The notes under the pieces are model-generated. The model did no database searches. It had not been told where the DNA came from and was given only the letters and a program-made list of their open reading frames with translations. From JAHEJA01 sp965657215 (GTDB lineage Bacteria; Pseudomonadota; Alphaproteobacteria; Rhodobacterales; Rhodobacteraceae), in assembly GCA_965657215.1 (NCBI GenBank), contig CBFHNR010000010.1, positions 30,637-94,636 of the forward strand: 64,000 nt of DNA, in the 5' to 3' direction. Every line of letters begins with the position of its first letter. Positions within the stretch are counted from its first letter, which is position 1. Made by a program: the position numbers and the translations under genes. Positions 16,601 to 24,564 of this stretch are shown one piece after another.

Positions 16601-16613
16601 AAATCAAGGAATA

Positions 16614-16628
16614 TTCTGAAATAGTTAA
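16614..16628 (-). promoter_or_regulatory. Degenerate CtrA-like box in front of small RNA B
   Basis: On the minus strand TTAA (16628-16625), seven bases, then AGAA (16617-16614). The spacing equals the perfect box of small RNA A but one half is mutated. It lies 14 nt from the core instead of 24, a shift of about one helical turn. Confidence 0.28.
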
Positions 16629-16636
16629 CAAAGTCC

Positions 16637-16671
16637 TTCTTCTTTTTACAAATATCCTCGCCGAAGGCATT
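16637..16671 (-). repeat. Dispersed hairpin-GAGGATATTT element, copy 4 (minus strand)
   Basis: Minus-strand ATGCC-TTC-GGCGA followed by GGATATTTGTAAAAAGAAGAAG. It lies upstream of small RNA B and just ahead of the acyl-CoA ligase start. It is the only copy facing left. Confidence 0.75.
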
Positions 16672-16703
16672 GCTCCGGTTCAATCCTTGCCATGGAGGGC
16701 GTA

Positions 16704-18731
16704 ATGCGCGATTTATCTCGTCTTTTTTCGCCCAAAACAATAGCCGTTGTTGGTGGTGGTGCTTGGGGGCGCAATGTCATCGAGGAATGCCGCAAGATCG
16801 GCTTTTCAGGTGATATCTGGCCTGTCCATCCCAAAGCGGACAAAATCTGTGGGCTAGATGTTAAGCGATCTGTGAGTGATCTTCCTTCCGCGCCTGATGC
16901 TGTTTTCATCGGTGTGAACCGTTCTGCGACGATTGAGGTCGTGCGTGATCTGGCTAAAATGGGAGCAGGGGGCGCAGTTTGTTTTGCCTCTGGTTTCCTC
17001 GAGGCTCAAAATGAAACTGAGGATGGTGCGGAGCTTCAACAACAACTTGTTGCCGCTGCGGGTGATATGCCAATTGTCGGGCCAAATTGCTATGGGTTCA
17101 TCAATTATTTGGATCAAGTCTGTTTGTGGCCTGATCAGCATGGGGGTTTGCCTGTTGAGCGCGGTGTTGCGCTCCTTACGCAAAGTTCGAATATTGCGAT
17201 CAATCTTACAATGCAGGCACGCGGGTTGCCGATTGCCATGGTCATGACTGCGGGCAATCAAGCGCAGACCAGTCAAGCTGAAATAGGGCGTGCGCTTTTG
17301 TCTGACCCGCGCGTCACAGCACTTGGGATTCATATTGAGGGATTTCAATCCGTTCAAGAATTCGAAGACTTAGCGCGGTATGCGAAATCTTTAAACAAGG
17401 GAATAGTGGCCTTAAAAGTGGGCAAATCAGAGCAAGCCCAACAGGCGACCGTGTCTCATACCGCCTCTTTGGCAGGCGGCGACGCAGGTGCGCATGCCGT
17501 TTTAAAACGCTTGGGATGCGCTCAAGTTGAGAGTCTTGCGGCTATGATCGAAGCGCTAAAAATCTTGCATGTATTCGGGCCTTTGTCGGGTACACGGGTT
17601 GCATCGATGTCCTGTTCAGGGGGAGAAGCCAGTTTGATGGCGGATGCAGGTGAGCGCGCGGGTATCAAATTCCCGCCGTTGAGCGAGGCCCAAAGGACAG
17701 ATTTGAGGGCGGCTTTGGGGGATAAAGTCGCCTTGGCCAACCCGTTGGATTACCATACCTATGTTTGGGGCAATGGGGAGGCCATGGGGTCGGCCTTTGC
17801 TGCGATGATGCAGGGACCTGTTGATCTGGGTGTTTTGATTGTTGATTTTCCGCGCTCTGATCGGTGCGATCCCTCGGCTTGGGACTGTGTTCTTGATGCG
17901 GCTCGGCTTGTGCGTGCGTCATGCGATATTCCTTTCGCCTGTTTGTCCAGTTTGGCGGAAAATTTGCCAGAGGATGTTGCACAAGATTTGCTAGAACTGG
18001 GGGTTGTTCCGTTACATGGGTTAGAGGAGTCATTGGCGGCAATTAAGGCCTGTGGCGACATGGTGTCTAGGTTGACAGATGAGCCTCTTTTACCGCCGCA
18101 AAGTCCCGTACAAGCGACGACTTGGTCAGAGGCCACCTCAAAGGCGCAGTTGGCGCAGTATGGTGTTCAAAGCCCTAAATCCATATCGACGGATGTGTCT
18201 GGTCTCGCCGAGGCATTCGAACGCCTTGGGGGGGATTGTGTCCTGAAAGGTTTCGGGTTTGAGCACAAATCTGAAGCCGGCGCGGTGGTTGTCGGGATTG
18301 CCTCTGTAGAGCAGGCGATTGCCGCCGCTCAGTCCATGGATTGCGCGCAGTTTCTGATTGAAGAGATGGTGCAGGACTGTGTTGCAGAGGTATTGATAGG
18401 TGTGGTGCATGATCCTGTTCATGGGTTTGTGTTAACCTTGGCGGCTGGGGGCGTGCTCACCGAAGTGTTGCAAGATTCTGAATCCCTTATGGTTCCCAGT
18501 TCCCGAGCCGATGTAGGGGATGCCCTGTCCCAATTGAAAATAGCCAAGCTATTGCAGGGATATCGGGGGGCGTCGCCTGCTGATATAGAGGCGTTAATTG
18601 ACACGGTGATGGCTGTTCAATGCTTTGTTCTGGATCATCATGACCGTCTTGAAGAACTAGAAATAAATCCGCTCTTTGCTTTGCCTACGGGTGCAATCGC
18701 AGTGGATGCCCTCATTCGAATAGGAGATTAA
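16704..18731 (+). CDS. ADP-forming acyl-CoA ligase (CoA-binding plus ATP-grasp), probably for gamma-butyrobetaine or carnitine
   Basis: This 675-residue fused acetate-CoA ligase-type enzyme has an N-terminal CoA-binding Rossmann domain (FSPKTIAVVGGGAWGRNV), a ligase-CoA domain containing the phospho-His motif TVSHTASLAGGDAGAH, and a C-terminal ATP-grasp domain (DCVLKGFGFEHKSEAGAVVV; LEELEINPLFALP). It activates a carboxylic acid with CoA and ATP, releasing ADP. In the carnitine cluster it would replace the AMP-forming CaiC. The start at 16704 has GGAGG 7 bp upstream; the ATG at 16692 lies on that binding site. The start of caiD follows its stop by one base. Confidence 0.87.
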   Translation: MRDLSRLFSPKTIAVVGGGAWGRNVIEECRKIGFSGDIWPVHPKADKICGLDVKRSVSDLPSAPDAVFIGVNRSATIEVVRDLAKMGAGGAVCFASGFLEAQNETEDGAELQQQLVAAAGDMPIVGPNCYGFINYLDQVCLWPDQHGGLPVERGVALLTQSSNIAINLTMQARGLPIAMVMTAGNQAQTSQAEIGRALLSDPRVTALGIHIEGFQSVQEFEDLARYAKSLNKGIVALKVGKSEQAQQATVSHTASLAGGDAGAHAVLKRLGCAQVESLAAMIEALKILHVFGPLSGTRVASMSCSGGEASLMADAGERAGIKFPPLSEAQRTDLRAALGDKVALANPLDYHTYVWGNGEAMGSAFAAMMQGPVDLGVLIVDFPRSDRCDPSAWDCVLDAARLVRASCDIPFACLSSLAENLPEDVAQDLLELGVVPLHGLEESLAAIKACGDMVSRLTDEPLLPPQSPVQATTWSEATSKAQLAQYGVQSPKSISTDVSGLAEAFERLGGDCVLKGFGFEHKSEAGAVVVGIASVEQAIAAAQSMDCAQFLIEEMVQDCVAEVLIGVVHDPVHGFVLTLAAGGVLTEVLQDSESLMVPSSRADVGDALSQLKIAKLLQGYRGASPADIEALIDTVMAVQCFVLDHHDRLEELEINPLFALPTGAIAVDALIRIGD

Positions 18732-18732
18732 C

Positions 18733-19518
18733 ATGAGCGATGGACCCATAAAAACCCAGCGACGCGGACACGTGTTAGAAGTGACTTTGGATCGCCCCAA
18801 GGCCAATGCGATAGATTTGGCGACCTCTCGGATCATGGGCGAGGTGTTTCGCGACTTTCGGGATGATCCAGAATTGCGTGTTGCGATCATAACGGGGGCT
18901 GGCTACAAATTCTTTTGTCCTGGCTGGGATTTAAAGGCGGCTGCAGATGGGGATGCAGTTGATGGGGATTATGGTGTTGGGGGCTTTGGCGGTTTGCAAG
19001 AGCTGCGCGGGTTGAACAAGCCTGTCATTGCCGCCATCAATGGGATCTGTTGTGGGGGTGGTTTGGAATTGGCGCTCTCAGCGGATATGATATTGGCCGC
19101 AGAGCATGCCACATTTGCTTTGCCGGAAATTCGCTCAGGCACGGTTGCGGATGCGGCGAGCGTTAAATTGCCAAAACGCATTCCTTATCACATTGCGATG
19201 GACATGTTGTTGACAGGACGGTGGGTGGATGCCGATGAAGCGGCGCGTTGGGGGTTGATTAACTATATTTATCCCGCTCAAGACCTTATGGCTGAGGCGC
19301 AGAAATTGGCGGATTTACTGGCCTCAGGACCGCCGCTGGTGTATGCGGCGATCAAAGAAGTCGTGCGTGAGGCTGAGGACATGAAATTCCAAGATGCGAT
19401 GAATAAGATCACCAAGAGCCAGTTTGAAACAGTTGAAAAGCTCTATACTTCAGAAGATCAGCTTGAAGGCGCGCGTGCTTTTGCAGAAAAACGCGATCCC
19501 GTTTGGAAAGGTCGCTAG
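18733..19518 (+). CDS. caiD: Carnitinyl-CoA dehydratase / crotonobetainyl-CoA hydratase CaiD
   Basis: This 261-residue crotonase shares long stretches with E. coli CaiD as I remember it: LDRPKANAID near the start, VAIITGAGYKFFCPGWDLKA, KPVIAAINGICCGGGLELAL, and the C-terminal AFAEKRDPVWKGR. It hydrates crotonobetainyl-CoA to L-carnitinyl-CoA reversibly. It follows the ligase by one base and closes the catabolic region, so its product can feed the carnitine dehydrogenase branch after CoA removal. A dispersed element lies directly after its stop codon. Confidence 0.93.
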   Translation: MSDGPIKTQRRGHVLEVTLDRPKANAIDLATSRIMGEVFRDFRDDPELRVAIITGAGYKFFCPGWDLKAAADGDAVDGDYGVGGFGGLQELRGLNKPVIAAINGICCGGGLELALSADMILAAEHATFALPEIRSGTVADAASVKLPKRIPYHIAMDMLLTGRWVDADEAARWGLINYIYPAQDLMAEAQKLADLLASGPPLVYAAIKEVVREAEDMKFQDAMNKITKSQFETVEKLYTSEDQLEGARAFAEKRDPVWKGR

Positions 19519-19553
19519 TGCCTTCGGCGAGGATATTTAAGAAAAGAAGAAGG
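19517..19553 (+). repeat. Dispersed hairpin-GAGGATATTT element, copy 5
   Basis: GTGCCTTCGGCGAGGATATT followed by TAAGAAAAGAAGAAG. It occupies the whole convergent gap between caiD and hpt, beginning within the caiD stop codon and ending one base before the hpt stop codon. Confidence 0.8.
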
Positions 19554-19554
19554 G

Positions 19555-20097
19555 TTAGGTGTCTGTAAACCTAACTTTGCCAATGAAGCTGAGGTTGCGA
19601 TTGCGTTGAGCAAAGTCGATGCCATAACCGACGACAAATTCATCAGGGATTTCAAATCCGATGTAGTCGGCTTTTGCCTCGACTTCGCGTCGCGTGGGTT
19701 TGTCGAGCAGGGCGATGCATTTGAGTTTGGCTGGATTTCGGCTTTGAAGAAGGTGGATCACGTGATTGAGGGTAAAGCCGGTGTCAACGATATCTTCGAC
19801 CAAGAGGACATCGCGGCCTTCGATTGGAGATCTTAAATCTTTGAGAATGCGCACTTCTCGGGAGCTTTCCATGCCATCGCCATAGGAGGAGGCCTCTAGG
19901 AAATCGACCTCAACAGGCAGGTCAAGTTCGCGGACCAAATCTGCGATAAAGACAAAGCTCCCGCGCAAGAGGCCGACGACGACCAATTTCGAGGTTTGAG
20001 CAAATTCTTCTTGAATATCGCGGCTCAATTCCTCTATTCGGGCGGCAATGGCCTTGGCAGAGATAAGTTCGTCGATTACATAGGGACGCTGTGTCAT
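19555..20097 (-). CDS. hpt: Hypoxanthine phosphoribosyltransferase
   Basis: This 180-residue phosphoribosyltransferase carries the PRPP-binding VLLVEDIVDTGFTL near residue 100, the flexible-loop ASSYGDGMESS, and the C-terminal YIGFEIPDEFVVGYGIDF that closes the purine pocket. It salvages hypoxanthine and guanine to IMP and GMP with PRPP. It is a single gene, convergent with caiD and divergent from the COQ10-like gene. The length matches the family. No regulatory motif was recognised upstream. Confidence 0.95.
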   Translation of the reverse strand: MTQRPYVIDELISAKAIAARIEELSRDIQEEFAQTSKLVVVGLLRGSFVFIADLVRELDLPVEVDFLEASSYGDGMESSREVRILKDLRSPIEGRDVLLVEDIVDTGFTLNHVIHLLQSRNPAKLKCIALLDKPTRREVEAKADYIGFEIPDEFVVGYGIDFAQRNRNLSFIGKVRFTDT

Positions 20098-20166
20098 TTG
20101 GGCCTCTTGAAACTTGGGGTCAATGTTTCCTAAGTTGTGAAATGTGAAAAGTCAAAACGAGTCCGC

Positions 20167-20613
20167 ATGCCGACACATTCTGAAACCCGTCACTTGCCTT
20201 ATACGGCGCAGCAAATGTACGATTTGGTTGCAGATGTCGGGCAATATCCACAATTCTTGCCATGGTGTTCCGCAGCGCGCGTGCGATCTGTTGTTCCGAC
20301 AGGTGAGAGCGAGGTTATGGCTGCGGATTTGGTCATAAGCTTTAAAGTATTCCGAGAACGATTTGGAAGCCGCGTTGTTTTGTGGCCCGCGGATAAAAAA
20401 ATCGAAACGGAATATTTGGATGGCCCCTTTAAATATATGGTCTCACATTGGGAATTTGTGGATACTGATAGTGGGTGTGATGTCAGCTTTTTCGTGGATT
20501 TCGAATTTAAGAATGCTGTGTTGCAAGGGATTATCGGCCTTGTCTTTAACGAAGCGATGCAGCGCATTGTACGTGCATTTGAGGCGCGTGCCGCGGATTT
20601 ATACGCCTCTTAA
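20167..20613 (+). CDS. COQ10/RatA-type START domain protein (coenzyme Q-binding)
   Basis: This 148-residue polyketide-cyclase/START-fold protein opens with HLPYTAQQMYDLVADVGQYP and FLPWCSAARV, the signature of the COQ10/RatA/PasT family. Alphaproteobacterial members are thought to bind ubiquinone or its precursors and help respiratory electron transfer; enterobacterial RatA is described as a ribosome-association toxin. The start at 20167 gives the conserved N-terminus; the frame could extend back to 20137 but those ten residues are Lys/Arg-rich and not family-like. The gene is monocistronic. Confidence 0.85.
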   Translation: MPTHSETRHLPYTAQQMYDLVADVGQYPQFLPWCSAARVRSVVPTGESEVMAADLVISFKVFRERFGSRVVLWPADKKIETEYLDGPFKYMVSHWEFVDTDSGCDVSFFVDFEFKNAVLQGIIGLVFNEAMQRIVRAFEARAADLYAS

Positions 20614-20697
20614 ACCTCAGATGTAAGAAATTCAACTTGAGTTGAATGGAGTGAGGTCTGTCGTTATCCTAGCTTTATTGCGAAAAGGAGAATTCAG

Positions 20698-20922
20698 ATG
20701 TTGAGCACTGTTTTAATGTTATTGGCGGGCGTCGCCGTTTTGGGATTTGCTGATTTTGCAAGCGCGGATGAAAACGATCATGATGAATATGAGGATGGCT
20801 ATGACCATGACGATGATCATGACGACAGTGACGGGTATCACGATGATGATCATGACGACGATTATCAGGAAGATGATGATGACCACCACGACCATTCTGT
20901 GAACTCTGGTCTGAGCTCATAA
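20698..20922 (+). CDS. Small exported or membrane-anchored Asp/His-rich protein
   Basis: This 74-residue protein has a hydrophobic N-terminal helix (MLSTVLMLLAGVAVLGFADF) and then a low-complexity segment of almost only Asp, His, Glu and Tyr (for example HDDDHDDDYQEDDDDHHDH). AAGGAG lies 7 bp before the ATG and a strong palindromic terminator follows, so it is a real single-gene unit. The tail would bind divalent metals (Ca, Zn, Ni, Cu). Whether the helix is cleaved is unclear, since no clear AxA site precedes ASADEN beyond FASA. I recognise no family. Confidence 0.72.
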   Translation: MLSTVLMLLAGVAVLGFADFASADENDHDEYEDGYDHDDDHDDSDGYHDDDHDDDYQEDDDDHHDHSVNSGLSS

Positions 20923-20924
20923 AA

Positions 20925-20950
20925 AAAGGCTCCCAAATTTGGGAGCCTTT
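20925..20950. terminator. Bidirectional terminator between the Asp/His-rich gene and amt
   Basis: A perfect 26-nt palindrome, with arm AAAGGCTCCCAAA and its complement, has A-runs on one side and T-runs on the other. It can stop transcription from both converging genes. Confidence 0.9.
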
Positions 20951-20970
20951 TATCGTTCATTGGGTCTGTC

Positions 20971-22152
20971 TTATGAGGACATGTCGTAGGCACGTTCGCC
21001 ATGGACCGTAAGGTCGAGACCGTTTGTTTCGGTTTCTGCATCGACGCGAAGCGGTGTGATGGCTCCGACGACTTTGATCAGAATGATCGTGACAACTGTT
21101 GTAAAGACACCAACGATCACCAAGGCACCCAATTGTGCCGCCCAAGCGCCAAGGCCGAAGGCTGCGATCATGAGTGTCCCAAAGATACCGCCAACACCGT
21201 GAACCGCAAAGACGTCCAATGTGTCGTCGATGTTGAACTTGTTGCGCACAAGGTTAACCGCTTCTTGGCATAGAATACCCGCGACCGCACCGATTATGAG
21301 CGCTTCTATTGGGCCAACAAATCCAGAGGCAGGAGTGATTGAGGCAAGGCCTGCAATTGTACCTGTGACGATGCCGACCAAAGAGGCTTTGCCATATTTG
21401 AATTTTTCCCAAAGCGCCCAAGTCACAGAGGCCGTAGCTGCGGAAATATGTGTGACCGTGATCGCCATTGCCGCGCCACCGTCAGCTGCTAGCTGAGAGC
21501 CTCCGTTAAAGCCGAACCAACCGACCCAAAGCATTGAGGCACCGATCATCACATATCCAGGATTATGCGGAGGCGTTGTGCGGTTTTTGCGTGGTCCAAG
21601 GAAAACGGCAAGGATCAAGGCCGCAAGACCAGCTGTTTCGTGAACCACGATACCACCTGCAAAGTCTTTGGTGCCAACATCGCCAAAAATGCCGCCGTCT
21701 GCCATCATGCCGCCACCCCAGATCCAGTGGACGACAGGTGCGTAACAGAGCAACATCCACAGGCTCGAGAAGAGAACCACAAAGCCAAAGCCGACGCGTT
21801 CAACATACGCACCAACAATCAACGCTGGCGTGATGATGGCGAATGTCATTTGGAAGGCAAAGAATAGGATTTCAGGCAATGTGCCTGAGAGTGTATCTGC
21901 ATCGATGCCGTTGAGGAACATTTTGTCCAAGCCACCCCAGTAGCCTGATGTGCCAGAGCCAAAGGCGATGGAATAGCCAAACGCTAACCAAAGTATGCTC
22001 ATCACGCAAGCGATGGCGTAACATTGCATAAATACACTAAGTACATTGCGTGCGCGAACAAGGCCGCCGTAAAATAGGGCCAATCCAGGAAGGGTCATGA
22101 ACAGCACCAATGCTGTTGCGACCATAATCCATGCAGTATCTGCTGCGTTCAT
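20971..22152 (-). CDS. amt: Ammonium transporter Amt
   Basis: This 393-residue protein has about 11 membrane helices. Visible family motifs are GLALFYGGLVRARNVLS near residue 24, the first pore His in GGIVVHETAGLAALILAV, GWFGFNGGSQLAADG, and the second pore His in VFAVHGVGGIFGTLM. It moves ammonium into the cell. The usual partner glnK is not adjacent, so PII control, if any, comes from elsewhere. No sigma-54 promoter was found upstream, which agrees with the sigma-54-independent NtrC type encoded in this window. Confidence 0.95.
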   Translation of the reverse strand: MNAADTAWIMVATALVLFMTLPGLALFYGGLVRARNVLSVFMQCYAIACVMSILWLAFGYSIAFGSGTSGYWGGLDKMFLNGIDADTLSGTLPEILFFAFQMTFAIITPALIVGAYVERVGFGFVVLFSSLWMLLCYAPVVHWIWGGGMMADGGIFGDVGTKDFAGGIVVHETAGLAALILAVFLGPRKNRTTPPHNPGYVMIGASMLWVGWFGFNGGSQLAADGGAAMAITVTHISAATASVTWALWEKFKYGKASLVGIVTGTIAGLASITPASGFVGPIEALIIGAVAGILCQEAVNLVRNKFNIDDTLDVFAVHGVGGIFGTLMIAAFGLGAWAAQLGALVIVGVFTTVVTIILIKVVGAITPLRVDAETETNGLDLTVHGERAYDMSS

Positions 22153-22263
22153 TGTGTGTCATCCTCTATGATATGTTTGGATCGTCTATGACGACAAAGA
22201 GGCGAAAAACAAAGTGATCGCTTAATAATGAGGCGGTGTGATTTTAACGGAAACGCGGTTTTG

Positions 22264-22312
22264 CAAAAAATATCTGCACAAATTATGATCATCGCTCAAA
22301 TTTTGTGCAGAT
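22264..22312 (-). terminator. Terminator of the ispD-cinA operon, overlapping the cinA stop codon
   Basis: Minus strand: an 11-bp stem ATCTGCACAAA/TTTGTGCAGAT (22312-22302 and 22282-22272) with a loop of 19 nt, followed by ATTTTTTGC. The cinA stop codon (22291-22289) lies inside the loop. Confidence 0.72.
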
Positions 22313-22783
22313 TAATAATTGGGTGACGGACGACTGGAGGAGGGATAGGGCGTGCTCAACGGCGGATTGACGCACGCCATCGCGGCCCAATGCGCCAAAT
22401 TCAATCGTCTCGGTAAATGTTGTCGTCGCCGTTGCCAGACCAAAACAGACACGCCCTTCGGGTTTGTGATCAGAACCACCTGGTCCTGCGATCCCTGTAA
22501 CCGAAATTGCTATGTTTGCATTAGAGTGGCGAAGTGCGCCCATTGCCATTTCTTGGGCAACTTCTTCTGATACGGCGCCATGATCCGCGAGCGTTTGCTC
22601 TTGAACGCCTAGCATTTGCTGTTTGGCGTCATTGGAATAGGTGACAAAGCCACGATCAAACATCACAGACGATCCAGCAATATCCGTAATGGCCGCTGCA
22701 ATCAGGCCGCCTGTACAGCTTTCTGCCGTTGCGAGGATGATCTTGTGCGCGCGGCAATAGGTAACGAGGTCTTCAACGTTCAT
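22289..22783 (-). CDS. CinA C-terminal domain protein (nicotinamide-nucleotide amidase, PncC type)
   Basis: This 164-residue protein is a stand-alone CinA C-terminal domain. It shows ILATAESCTGGLIAAAITDI at residues 16-35 with the catalytic Ser, RGFVTYSNDAKQQMLGV, and VTGIAGPGGSDHKPEGRVCFG. Such proteins deamidate nicotinamide mononucleotide in NAD salvage. It overlaps pgpA by 4 bp and is the last gene of ispD-ispF-pgpA-cinA. The final codons are part of the transcription terminator. Confidence 0.9.
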   Translation of the reverse strand: MNVEDLVTYCRAHKIILATAESCTGGLIAAAITDIAGSSVMFDRGFVTYSNDAKQQMLGVQEQTLADHGAVSEEVAQEMAMGALRHSNANIAISVTGIAGPGGSDHKPEGRVCFGLATATTTFTETIEFGALGRDGVRQSAVEHALSLLQSSVTQLLICTKFER

Positions 22784-23271
22784 CCCATTAGGACCCCATG
22801 AGCTAGGGCTGCAACGGCGATGGTGCCGATGGCGGCAAAGATGCCAGCGTAGATGTCATCCAACATAACGCCAAGCGCGTCGCCACGGCGATCCGCATGA
22901 CCGATGATCCAAGGTTTGGTGATATCAAAGAGGCGAAATAGGACAAAACTTGCGATCCAGCCCGGCCAAAGCGCAGTGACGGATACGCCCATCATGCTTG
23001 CACCATAAAACACAGGCAAAAGCGCGATCCATTGGCCTGCGACCTCGTCTATGACGATTTCAGAGGGATCGTGATCCTCTTGTCCCTTGGTTTCAGCGAT
23101 CGTTGCCCACCAGCCCAAGCCAAAGGCGGAAATGATGCCAATGAGGATGGCCCAAAGCCCGCCCACGGAATAAAGAAGCCAACCGACAGGAAGGGCGGCG
23201 AGGGAACCCCATGTTCCAGGCGCAGGGCGCAAATAGCCCACATAAAAAAATGTCGCGATCAATCGGGTCAT
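22780..23271 (-). CDS. pgpA: Phosphatidylglycerophosphatase A
   Basis: This 163-residue membrane enzyme has the PgpA signatures: YLRPAPGTWGSLAALPVGWLL near the N-terminus, DPSEIVIDEVAGQWIAL, LFRLFDITKPWII and the Asp-rich GDALGVMLDDIYAG. It dephosphorylates phosphatidylglycerophosphate to phosphatidylglycerol in the inner membrane. Start and stop both overlap neighbours by 4 bp (ATGA), so it is translationally coupled to ispF and cinA. Confidence 0.95.
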   Translation of the reverse strand: MTRLIATFFYVGYLRPAPGTWGSLAALPVGWLLYSVGGLWAILIGIISAFGLGWWATIAETKGQEDHDPSEIVIDEVAGQWIALLPVFYGASMMGVSVTALWPGWIASFVLFRLFDITKPWIIGHADRRGDALGVMLDDIYAGIFAAIGTIAVAALAHGVLMG

Positions 23272-23747
23272 GACGCCACCAAAGCGGCCGTTGCAATCGA
23301 GGCAATGCCTTCTTCCCGACCAGTAAAGCCCAAACGTTCGCTTGTTGTTGCTTTGACGCTGATGCGAGAGACCTCCATATCCATAATGCTGGCAAGCTGT
23401 GATTGCATGGCCTCAGCATGGGGGCCGATTTTTGGGCGTTCGCAAATGATCGTGCAGTCAATGTTGGAGATGTTAAACCCTCGTTCACGCACCAACTGGA
23501 CCGCGTGTTTCAGGAAAATATCACTGGCTGCCCCCTTCCACTGTGGATCAGAGGGGGGGAAGTGGCGGCCAATGTCGCCCTCAGCCAAGGCTCCATAGAG
23601 TGCGTCGGTGATGGCGTGCATGGCGACATCGGCATCTGAATGCCCCTTGAGTTTGGCTGAATGGGGAATACGGACCCCACAGAGGATCACGTGATCCCCA
23701 TCTTCAAATGCATGGACGTCATATCCATTTCCAAGGCGGATATCCAT
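23268..23747 (-). CDS. ispF: 2-C-methyl-D-erythritol 2,4-cyclodiphosphate synthase
   Basis: This 159-residue protein shows RLGNGYDVHAFEDGD with the Asp and His metal ligands, LKGHSDADVAMHAITDALYG, DIGRHFPPSDPQWKGA and the C-terminal ATTSERLGFTGREEGIAS. It forms the cyclic diphosphate in the non-mevalonate isoprenoid pathway. The start overlaps the ispD stop by one base (TAATG). In many alphaproteobacteria ispD and ispF are fused; here they remain two separate genes. Confidence 0.97.
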   Translation of the reverse strand: MDIRLGNGYDVHAFEDGDHVILCGVRIPHSAKLKGHSDADVAMHAITDALYGALAEGDIGRHFPPSDPQWKGAASDIFLKHAVQLVRERGFNISNIDCTIICERPKIGPHAEAMQSQLASIMDMEVSRISVKATTSERLGFTGREEGIASIATAALVAS

Positions 23748-24397
23748 TATCTATTCCTCAATATACGGTCCGCGCGAGCAAAATCTTGCGGAGTTGTGAT
23801 TTTCAAATTGTCTTCTGAGCCGAGTGTGATGGCAACATCGAGCCCAAACCTGCGCGCGATTTCTACATCATCGGATGCAGTTTCCCTATTTTTTTCATGA
23901 GCTTCAAGGATTTTATTAAATTTAAATCCTTGGGGCGTTTGCGCGCGAAAGAGCGTGCTGCGATCCTGAACACCTGTGACCAAACCCTCGCTCCCATGCC
24001 AAAGCGCATCTGTCACAGCAAGCGCGGGAGCGGCGGCGTCATGGGCATTCAGCGCGCTAAGAACGCCATCTATCACAAAGGCCTCTACTGTCGCGCGGGC
24101 GGCGTCATGGATCAGAACCAAGTCCGGGGATTTGACGGAAATCGCCTTAAGCCCATTTTTGACCGAGTCATTGCGATTTTCTCCGCCGAGACAGGTCATC
24201 ACGGAGGGAGTGTTGAGCAAGTCAATGTCATCAGGGTGAAGAACGACGCAAATATCATCTATCTTTGGATGCGCTTGAAAGGCCTCGATGGTCCAATCTA
24301 ACACTCGTTTCCCACAGAGCATTTGCCATTGTTTTGGAACGTCCCCACCTGCACGGGTGCCACGACCTGCAGCAACGATAATGGCGATGGTTGTCAT
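23747..24397 (-). CDS. ispD: 2-C-methyl-D-erythritol 4-phosphate cytidylyltransferase
   Basis: This 216-residue nucleotidyltransferase starts IAIIVAAGRGTRAGGDVPKQ, the CTP-binding loop with conserved Arg and Lys. It also has VLIHDAARATVEAFVID and RAQTPQGFKFNKILEAH. It attaches CMP to methylerythritol phosphate. It is the first gene of the leftward operon ispD-ispF-pgpA-cinA. The 167-bp gap to the divergent dusB holds an AT-rich stretch suited to promoters for both sides, but no operator was recognised. Confidence 0.96.
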   Translation of the reverse strand: MTTIAIIVAAGRGTRAGGDVPKQWQMLCGKRVLDWTIEAFQAHPKIDDICVVLHPDDIDLLNTPSVMTCLGGENRNDSVKNGLKAISVKSPDLVLIHDAARATVEAFVIDGVLSALNAHDAAAPALAVTDALWHGSEGLVTGVQDRSTLFRAQTPQGFKFNKILEAHEKNRETASDDVEIARRFGLDVAITLGSEDNLKITTPQDFARADRILRNR

Positions 24398-24564
24398 GGC
24401 GATGCTCTCCTTTGCTTCTGTTTACGCAACTGCCTTTAGTTTCGCAATGCAGAAGAGTGTGATTAAATTTTGTGCAAATTTACTAAATTGAGTATAAATT
24501 CATCAAGCTGTACTTGCGCCAGAAAAGGTAGCTCGATAGTTTTATAGAAAAATCGGAGCTTCCT

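Noticed and set aside
22153..22288. Possible sigma-54 promoter of amt
   Set aside because: The only GT...TTGC candidate has the wrong spacing (13 nt instead of 10 between the GG and GC positions), and NtrC here lacks the sigma-54 contact loop.
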